Below are positions 58,423-64,000 of a stretch of 64,000 bases of DNA, one piece after another; position 1 is the stretch's first letter, and every line of letters begins with the position of its first letter. A program made the position numbers and the translations under genes. The stretch comes from Pseudomonas fuscovaginae SE-1 (GTDB lineage Bacteria > Pseudomonadota > Gammaproteobacteria > Pseudomonadales > Pseudomonadaceae), in NCBI RefSeq assembly GCF_000364705.1, contig NZ_AQOH01000047.1, forward strand, positions 1 through 64,000. The letters are read 5' to 3'. The notes beneath the pieces are model-generated. The model saw nothing but the letters and a program-made list of their open reading frames with translations, was not told where the DNA came from and did not search any database.

Positions 58423-58560
58423 GCTCTGTACGAAATACATCTGCGCTCGCCCAGGCTGCGTTGAAAACCGGCTCGCAATGCTCATTGACTCCAGTCAACT
58501 GCGCTTGCTCGCCGGTTTTCGCCTTGCCTGGCCTTCGCTCGAAAGCATTTCGTGCAGACC
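58422..58560. mobile_element. MITE-like element, copy 2 (degenerate)
   Basis: A 139-bp relative of 30924-31067. Left end GGCTCTGTACGAAAT, right end ATTTCGTGCAGACC. It shares GAAAACCGGCTCG, AATGCTCATTGAC, AGTCAA and GCCGGTTTT in the same order, with the central dyad kept as TTGACT-CC-AGTCAA. TA precedes the left end; the right TA is lost. Confidence 0.65.
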
Positions 58561-58580
58561 CACGGTGCGCAGCGGCAGGG

Positions 58581-59231
58581 TCAGGCGGCGGGCTGTTCCA
58601 GTTCCAGCTCCACGCCCAGTTGGCGGGACAGGCAAGGCCAGCGTTTCCACGCCGCTTCCGTGTCCGGGCTGTTGAGGCGGTCGCGATAGGCTTCCACCGA
58701 TTCGAGCGCGAAGCTCTCTTCGTCGAGCATTTGATCGACCGCGTGATGCACCGCTTCATCCAGTTGGTTGGCGAACGCTTCGCCGATCAGCTGGTGGGCG
58801 ATCAGGTTGGCCACGGTGGTGTTCAACGGGATCAGCGACTGGCCGAAATGCACGATGTACAGGTCATTGACCTCCTCCACCAGGCGATGCGCCAGGTAGG
58901 CTTCGTCCAGCAGGCTGTCGAGGCCGACATGGCCTTCGAGGATGCTTGGTGGTTGCAGGAAGAACTGCTCGGCAATTTTCAGCACAGGTTTGATCTGCGA
59001 TTCGATACCCGCTTCGCGGGCGACCGAGTTGGCGGCATCCAGCAGGTCGGGGACCAGCTCGATGTAGGCGGTTACAAAACGGGTCATGACGCCCGTGGCA
59101 TCTATCTCCGGTAATTGGATGGCGGGGTGCAGGTGCGGCAGTTGAGTTTCCAGTTGTTGCGTCAATTGGCCGGTTTCGGCTTCGTGTTGATGGGCTCGTT
59201 GTATTTGCTCGCGCAATGCGGCGGTGTTCAT
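58581..59231 (-). CDS. conserved hypothetical protein upstream of the cox operon
   Basis: A 216-residue soluble, helical protein (MNTAALREQIQRAHQHEAET) ending LEQPAA. I do not recognise a functional family; the same position in P. aeruginosa (PA0104) holds a hypothetical gene. No signal or membrane segment. ATG 59231 is chosen over the frame to 59273. It is divergent from coxB. Confidence 0.82.
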   Translation of the reverse strand: MNTAALREQIQRAHQHEAETGQLTQQLETQLPHLHPAIQLPEIDATGVMTRFVTAYIELVPDLLDAANSVAREAGIESQIKPVLKIAEQFFLQPPSILEGHVGLDSLLDEAYLAHRLVEEVNDLYIVHFGQSLIPLNTTVANLIAHQLIGEAFANQLDEAVHHAVDQMLDEESFALESVEAYRDRLNSPDTEAAWKRWPCLSRQLGVELELEQPAA

Positions 59232-59591
59232 GAAGACTCCAATAGGTAATACAAAGGGAAAAAGGGAGACCATAAGGTAGCTGGGTTATAAAAGTTGTTA
59301 AGACGTATTTGTAATAATTATTTCATGGTTATATGCCTGCGTTATATTGGGATGCCGTTATTTCGCTGCAGCCCTCGCCGTTCGTGGCTTTCAGCAAACT
59401 GACAGGTTCATTTTTTCTATTGCATTGCGTGGTCCCGGTCGCTGTCTATACTCGGTTTTGTATGGAGTTAGCTGATGACGTCCGGCTTTGTGTTTCGGCA
59501 AGACCGAATGGTCCGCGTGCGTAGTCCGACCATTTCCCTTTGCCCCAGGTGAAAGCCGACGGGATAACAAGAACGATAAGGGGAACGCGCA
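59232..59591. other. 360-bp divergent promoter region of the cox operon
   Basis: No gene is seen. The left 100 bp is AT-rich, as expected of a promoter for the leftward gene. A good sigma-70-like promoter faces coxB: TTGCGT (59425-59430), 16 bp, TATACT (59447-59452), leaving a leader of about 130 bases. Confidence 0.6.
59425..59452 (+). promoter_or_regulatory. sigma-70-like promoter for coxB
   Basis: TTGCGT and TATACT separated by 16 bp, upstream of a long leader. The caa3 oxidase of P. aeruginosa is starvation-induced, so other sigma factors may also act. Confidence 0.55.
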
Positions 59592-60719
59592 ATGATGCGA
59601 CATCCACGGGTCTGGATGGGCCTGCTGTTGTGGTCGTTATTCAGCCAGGCGCAAGCCGCCTGGACCACGAATATGACGCAGGGGGCGACCGAGGTCAGTC
59701 ACGCGGTCTTCGACCTGCACATGACCATCTTCTGGATCTGCGTGGTGATCGGCGTCATCGTCTTCGGGGCGATGTTCTGGTCGATGATCATTCACCGCCG
59801 CTCCACCGGCCAGGTCGCGGCCCGCTTCCATGAAAGCACCACGGTGGAGATCCTCTGGACCATCGTGCCTCTGCTGATCCTGGTGGCCATGGCGATTCCG
59901 GCCACCGCCACGTTGATCAAAATGTACGATACCAGTGAGTCGGATGTGGACATCCAGATCACAGGTTACCAGTGGAAGTGGCACTACAAGTATCTGGGCC
60001 AGGACGTCGAGTTCTTCAGCAACCTGGCCACGCCCCAGGAGCAGATCCACAACCAGTCAGCCAAGGGCGAGCACTACCTGCTCGAGGTCGACCAGCCGCT
60101 GGTGCTGCCGGCGGGGGTCAAGGTGCGGTTCCTGGTGACCGCCGCCGACGTGATCCACTCCTGGTGGGTACCGGCCTTCGCGGTCAAGCGCGATGCCATC
60201 CCCGGCTTCGTCAACGAGGCCTGGACCAAGGTCGACAAGCCCGGTCTCTACCGCGGCCAGTGCGCCGAACTGTGCGGCAAGGACCATGGCTTCATGCCCA
60301 TCGTCGTCGACGTGAAATCCCGCGCCGACTACGACGCCTGGCTCGCCGAGCGCAAGGCCGAGGCGGCCAAGCTCAAGGAACTGACCAGCAAGGAATGGAC
60401 CCTCGACGAGTTGGTGGCCCGTGGCGACAAGATCTATCACACCACCTGCGTGGCCTGTCACCAGGCCGAGGGCCAGGGCCTGCCGCCGATGTTCCCGGCG
60501 CTCAAGGGCTCGAAAATCGCCACCGGGCCCAAGGAGGCCCACCTGAGTCTGGTCTTCCACGGCAAGCCGGGTACCGCGATGGCGGCCTTCGGCAAGCAGC
60601 TTTCGGAAGTCGATATCGCCGCGGTCGTCACCTACGAGCGCAACGCCTGGGGCAACAACAAGGGCGACATGGTCACGCCGAAAGACGTGCTGGCGCTGAA
60701 ACAGGCAGAAAGCAAATGA
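59592..60719 (+). CDS. coxB: cytochrome c oxidase subunit II with fused cytochrome c (caa3 type)
   Basis: A 375-residue subunit: signal peptide, two membrane helices (about residues 38-105), the CuA domain with GQCAELCGKDHGFM, and a C-terminal class I cytochrome c domain (haem motif CVACH). The fused cytochrome marks a caa3-type aa3 oxidase. It passes electrons from cytochrome c to subunit I. First gene of the coxB-ctaD-ctaG-coxC operon. Confidence 0.97.
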   Translation: MMRHPRVWMGLLLWSLFSQAQAAWTTNMTQGATEVSHAVFDLHMTIFWICVVIGVIVFGAMFWSMIIHRRSTGQVAARFHESTTVEILWTIVPLLILVAMAIPATATLIKMYDTSESDVDIQITGYQWKWHYKYLGQDVEFFSNLATPQEQIHNQSAKGEHYLLEVDQPLVLPAGVKVRFLVTAADVIHSWWVPAFAVKRDAIPGFVNEAWTKVDKPGLYRGQCAELCGKDHGFMPIVVDVKSRADYDAWLAERKAEAAKLKELTSKEWTLDELVARGDKIYHTTCVACHQAEGQGLPPMFPALKGSKIATGPKEAHLSLVFHGKPGTAMAAFGKQLSEVDIAAVVTYERNAWGNNKGDMVTPKDVLALKQAESK

Positions 60720-60774
60720 CCGGGCCCGTCGTGTTCCCGGGCCGCCCGGTTCAAACCTCTGCAGGAGACAGGAC

Positions 60775-62364
60775 ATGAGTGCTGTGATCGATGACCATGG
60801 TCACGCCGGTGACCACGCCCACGGTCCCGCCAAGGGCCTGATGCGCTGGGTGCTGACCACCAACCACAAGGATATCGGCACGCTGTACCTGTGGTTCAGC
60901 TTCGCCATGTTCCTGCTCGGCGGCTCGTTCGCCATGGTGATCCGCGCCGAGCTGTTCCAGCCCGGCCTGCAGATCGTGCAGCCGGCGTTCTTCAACCAGA
61001 TGACCACCATGCACGGCCTGGTGATGGTCTTCGGCGCGGTGATGCCGGCCTTCGTCGGCCTCGCCAACTGGATGATCCCGCTGATGATCGGCGCGCCGGA
61101 CATGGCCCTGCCACGGATGAACAACTTCAGCTTCTGGCTGCTGCCGGCGGCGTTCGGCCTGCTGGTCTCGACCCTGTTCACCGCCGGTGGCGGGCCGAAC
61201 TTCGGCTGGACCTTCTACGCGCCGCTATCGACCACCTACGCGCCGGAAAGCGTGACCTTTTTCATCTTCGCCATCCACCTGATGGGCATCAGTTCGATCA
61301 TGGGCGCGATCAACGTGGTCTCGACCATCCTCAACCTGCGCGCCCCGGGCATGACCCTGATGAAGATGCCGCTGTTCGTCTGGACCTGGCTGATCACCGC
61401 CTTCCTGCTGATCGCGGTGATGCCGGTGCTGGCCGGCTGCGTGACCATGATGCTGATGGACATCCACTTCGGCACCAGCTTCTTCAGTGCCGCCGGTGGC
61501 GGTGACCCGGTGCTGTTCCAGCACGTGTTCTGGTTCTTCGGCCACCCCGAGGTGTACATCATGATCCTGCCGGCCTTCGGTGCCGTCAGCGCGATCATCC
61601 CGACCTTCTCGCGCAAGCCGCTGTTCGGCTACACCTCGATGGTCTACGCCACGGCGAGCATCGCCTTCCTGTCGTTCATCGTCTGGGCGCACCACATGTT
61701 CGTGGTCGGCATCCCGCTGGTGGGCGAGCTGTTCTTCATGTACGCGACGATGCTGATCGCGGTGCCGACCGGGGTGAAGGTGTTCAACTGGGTCAGCACC
61801 ATGTGGCAGGGCTCGCTGACTTTCGAGACGCCGATGCTGTTCGCCGTGGCGTTCGTCATCCTGTTCTCCATCGGCGGCTTCTCCGGGCTGATGCTGGCGA
61901 TCGCCCCGGCGGACTTCCAGTACCAGGACACCTACTTCGTGGTCGCGCATTTCCACTACGTGCTGGTGCCGGGGGCGATCTTCGGCATCTTCGCCTCGGC
62001 CTACTACTGGTTGCCGAAGTGGACCGGCCACATGTACGACGAGACCCTCGGCAAGTTGCATTTCTGGCTGTCGTTCGTCGGCATGAACCTGACCTTCTTC
62101 CCGATGCACTTCGTCGGCCTTGCCGGCATGCCGCGGCGGATCCCCGACTACAACCTGCAGTTCGCCGACTTCAATATGGTCTCCTCGATCGGCGGCTTCA
62201 TGTTCGGCACCACCCAGCTGCTGTTCCTGTTCATCGTGATCAAGTGCATCCGTGGCGGCCCGGCGGCGCCGGCCAAGCCGTGGGATGGTGCCGAGGGCCT
62301 GGAGTGGAGCATCCCGTCGCCGGCGCCGTACCACACCTTCACCACGCCGCCGGAAGTGAAGTGA
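60775..62364 (+). CDS. ctaD: cytochrome c oxidase subunit I
   Basis: A 529-residue, 12-helix haem-copper oxidase core. CuB and haem ligands are in FGHPEVYIMILPAFG, WAHHMFVVG and the C-terminal VVAHFHYVLVPG. The K-channel region LSFIVWAHHMF and the helix VI Glu in the HPEVY stretch are present. It holds haem a and the a3-CuB centre where O2 is reduced. It starts 55 bp after coxB behind CAGGAGACAGGAC. Confidence 0.97.
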   Translation: MSAVIDDHGHAGDHAHGPAKGLMRWVLTTNHKDIGTLYLWFSFAMFLLGGSFAMVIRAELFQPGLQIVQPAFFNQMTTMHGLVMVFGAVMPAFVGLANWMIPLMIGAPDMALPRMNNFSFWLLPAAFGLLVSTLFTAGGGPNFGWTFYAPLSTTYAPESVTFFIFAIHLMGISSIMGAINVVSTILNLRAPGMTLMKMPLFVWTWLITAFLLIAVMPVLAGCVTMMLMDIHFGTSFFSAAGGGDPVLFQHVFWFFGHPEVYIMILPAFGAVSAIIPTFSRKPLFGYTSMVYATASIAFLSFIVWAHHMFVVGIPLVGELFFMYATMLIAVPTGVKVFNWVSTMWQGSLTFETPMLFAVAFVILFSIGGFSGLMLAIAPADFQYQDTYFVVAHFHYVLVPGAIFGIFASAYYWLPKWTGHMYDETLGKLHFWLSFVGMNLTFFPMHFVGLAGMPRRIPDYNLQFADFNMVSSIGGFMFGTTQLLFLFIVIKCIRGGPAAPAKPWDGAEGLEWSIPSPAPYHTFTTPPEVK

Positions 62365-62380
62365 CGCGGAGGGCCGTCCC

Positions 62381-62929
62381 ATGAGCGACTCGGTTTCACT
62401 CAAACGCCTGGTCACCCGACTGCTGTTGGTGGTGGTGGCGATGTTCGCCTTCGGCTTCGCCCTGGTGCCGATCTACGACGTGATGTGCAAGGCGTTCGGT
62501 ATCAACGGCAAGACCGCCGGCCAGTACGAGGGCGAGCAGGTGGTGGATGCCTCGCGGCAGATCGGCGTGCAGTTTCTCTCCACCAACGCGGTGGACATGG
62601 TCTGGGAGTTCTACCCGAAAACCGACCGGATCGACGTCCACCCCGGTGCGGTGAACGAGATGATCTTCGTCGCCTACAACCCCACCGACCGGGTGATGAA
62701 GGCCCAGGCCATCCCGAGCATTTCCCCCGGCAATGCGGCGGTGTATTTCCACAAGACCGAGTGCTTCTGCTTTACCCAGCAGACGCTCAAGCCCGGGGAG
62801 CGGGTCGAGATGCCGGTCCGTTTCATCGTCGACCGCGACATGCCCAGGGATGTGAAGCACCTGACACTGGCCTACACGCTGTTTGACATCACTGCCCACA
62901 ACCCACCCGTGGCCCACTCGGGCGGTTAG
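62381..62929 (+). CDS. ctaG: cytochrome c oxidase assembly protein CtaG/Cox11
   Basis: A 182-residue membrane-anchored copper chaperone for the CuB site. One N-terminal membrane helix (about residues 10-32) is followed by a periplasmic immunoglobulin-like domain with the copper-binding CFCF motif (KTECFCFTQQTL). It starts 16 bp after ctaD. Confidence 0.96.
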   Translation: MSDSVSLKRLVTRLLLVVVAMFAFGFALVPIYDVMCKAFGINGKTAGQYEGEQVVDASRQIGVQFLSTNAVDMVWEFYPKTDRIDVHPGAVNEMIFVAYNPTDRVMKAQAIPSISPGNAAVYFHKTECFCFTQQTLKPGERVEMPVRFIVDRDMPRDVKHLTLAYTLFDITAHNPPVAHSGG

Positions 62930-62963
62930 GCCGGTCGGCGTGCCCGACAAGGAGAACAATAAA

Positions 62964-63860
62964 ATGGCGACTCCCACCCACGAGCACTACTACGTTCCCG
63001 CCCAGAGCAAGTGGCCGATCGTCGCCACCGTGGGCCTGCTGGTCACCGTCTACGGCCTGGGCACCTGGTTCAACGACCTGAAGGCGGCGCGCCCGGAATC
63101 CCATGGCCCGCTGATCTTCTTCGTCGGCGGCCTGCTGCTGGCCTACATGCTGTTCGGCTGGTTCGGCGCGGTGATCCGGGAAAGCCGCTCCGGGCTGTAC
63201 AGCGCGCAGATGGACCGTTCGTTCCGCTGGGGCATGAGCTGGTTCATCTTTTCCGAGGTGATGTTCTTCATCGCCTTCTTCGGCGCGCTGTTCTATGTGC
63301 GGCACATGTCGGTGCCGTGGCTGGCTGGCGAAGGCGGCGCCAAGGGCCTGGCGCACCTGCTCTGGCCGGAATTCCAGAACGCCTGGCCGCTGTTGAACAA
63401 CCCCGATCCGAAACTCTTCCCGGCGCCCAAGGGCACCATCAGTCCGTGGGGCCTGCCGTTGCTCAACACCGTGCTGCTGGTCAGTTCCAGCGTGACGGTG
63501 ACCTTGGCCCACCATGCGCTGAAGAAGGGCCATCGTGGCGCACTGAAAGCCTGGCTGGCATTGACGGTGCTGTTGGGGATGGCGTTTCTCGGCTTCCAGG
63601 CCGAGGAATACCTGCACGCCTACCACGAGCTGGGCCTGACCCTCGGCTCGGGCATCTACGGCGCGACATTCTTCATGCTCACCGGGTTCCACGGCGCCCA
63701 CGTGACCATCGGCACGCTGATCCTGTTCGTGATGCTGGTGCGCATCCTGCGCGGGCACTTCGATGCCGAGCATCAGTTCGGCTTCGAGGCGGCGAGCTGG
63801 TACTGGCACTTCGTCGACGTGGTCTGGATCGGCCTGTTCGTCTTCGTTTACGTGCTGTGA
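62964..63860 (+). CDS. coxC: cytochrome c oxidase subunit III
   Basis: A 298-residue, seven-helix subunit III. ATG 62964 (MATPTHEHYYVPAQSKWPIV) follows AAGGAG; the frame back to 62883 overlaps ctaG. Landmarks are FIFSEVMFFIAFFGALFY, QAEEYLHA, TGFHGAHVTIGT and the end SWYWHFVDVVWIGLF. It stabilises subunit I during turnover. Confidence 0.97.
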   Translation: MATPTHEHYYVPAQSKWPIVATVGLLVTVYGLGTWFNDLKAARPESHGPLIFFVGGLLLAYMLFGWFGAVIRESRSGLYSAQMDRSFRWGMSWFIFSEVMFFIAFFGALFYVRHMSVPWLAGEGGAKGLAHLLWPEFQNAWPLLNNPDPKLFPAPKGTISPWGLPLLNTVLLVSSSVTVTLAHHALKKGHRGALKAWLALTVLLGMAFLGFQAEEYLHAYHELGLTLGSGIYGATFFMLTGFHGAHVTIGTLILFVMLVRILRGHFDAEHQFGFEAASWYWHFVDVVWIGLFVFVYVL

Positions 63861-63873
63861 CCGCGGCGCCCGC

Positions 63874-64000
63874 CTACCAGGGGGCGCTGGAGACCAGTTG
63901 GCCGCTGTAGAAGCCCCAGGTGATCAACGCGAGGGTGATGGCGGCCAGGCTGACGCGAATGGTCAGCGCGGTCAGCAGGCGCTGCGACGGTGCCTCGTCC
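63874..64000 (-). CDS. DUF2909 twin-transmembrane protein (N-terminal part outside window)
   Basis: The last 41 codons of a leftward gene are visible, reading DEAPSQRLLTALTIRVS, a membrane helix AAITLALITWGFY and SGQLVSSAPW before the stop. This matches the C-terminal half of the small DUF2909 membrane protein found beside coxC and surf1 in pseudomonads. The start is beyond base 64000. It is convergent with coxC, 13 bp apart. Confidence 0.75.
   Translation of the reverse strand, partial: DEAPSQRLLTALTIRVSLAAITLALITWGFYSGQLVSSAPW

Overview
The window is a chromosomal segment of a fluorescent-type Pseudomonas (gammaproteobacterium, high GC). It opens inside dnaA and runs dnaN-recF-gyrB. It then follows, with interruptions, the gene order known near the P. 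aeruginosa PAO1 origin: plsC-like acyltransferase, gmhB, glyS-glyQ, tag, lpxL-like, PilZ, trkA-rsmB-fmt-def, tsaP, dprA, tsaC, qor, hemF, aroE, sulP, betC, trpBA/trpI, prlC, carbonic anhydrase-sulP and the caa3 cytochrome oxidase operon. The synteny statement rests on remembered gene order, not on an alignment. No rRNA, tRNA, CRISPR array, phage or complete insertion sequence was seen.

Layout. 1-5.9 kb: replication genes, with two parS-like palindromes inside recF and a strong terminator after gyrB. 5.9-8.4 kb: an AT-richer accessory patch with an orphan LuxR-type regulator, an orphan PotF/SpuD-like periplasmic binding protein with altered ligand residues, and a small unknown gene. 8.4-13.5 kb: a LysR / GMC oxidoreductase / MHS-transporter catabolic cassette, a decayed DUF2845-like remnant and an AT-rich stretch carrying a DnaA box. 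13.5-31 kb: housekeeping genes for translation, lipid A, K+ uptake, formyl-Met processing, tRNA modification, haem and shikimate. 31-37 kb: a SulP transporter and a choline-sulfate module (betC, choline/betaine-binding protein, LysR regulator) flanked by an inverted pair of one dispersed repeat. 37.2-39.3 kb: a low-GC two-gene island of coiled-coil proteins of unknown function that appear to share a repeated module. 39.4-42.5 kb: trpBA with divergent trpI. 42.6-49 kb: small stress and envelope proteins (DUF883, dodecin, two DUF1161 proteins, OsmC, lipoproteins), a luciferase-like oxidoreductase, a HAD phosphatase and a gamma-carbonic anhydrase. 49-54.5 kb: oligopeptidase A (prlC), a YheV-like zinc ribbon, a divergent second M3 peptidase and a TpbA-like periplasmic tyrosine phosphatase. 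54.6-58.4 kb: a radical SAM gene behind a perfect LexA box, a beta-carbonic anhydrase and a SulP (bicarbonate-type) transporter. 59.2-64 kb: the coxB-ctaD-ctaG-coxC operon and the end of a DUF2909 gene.

Most notable observations. (1) Sixteen exact DnaA-box 9-mers (TTATCCACA) lie in the first 36.4 kb and none in the last 27.6 kb. They include a 14-bp-arm inverted pair between the lpxL-like and PilZ genes. (2) The low-GC island at 37.2-39.3 kb is the best candidate for an undescribed system. (3) A MITE-like element with a TA target duplication has a second, degenerate copy 27 kb away. (4) Several families of REP-type palindromes sit in the gaps between genes.
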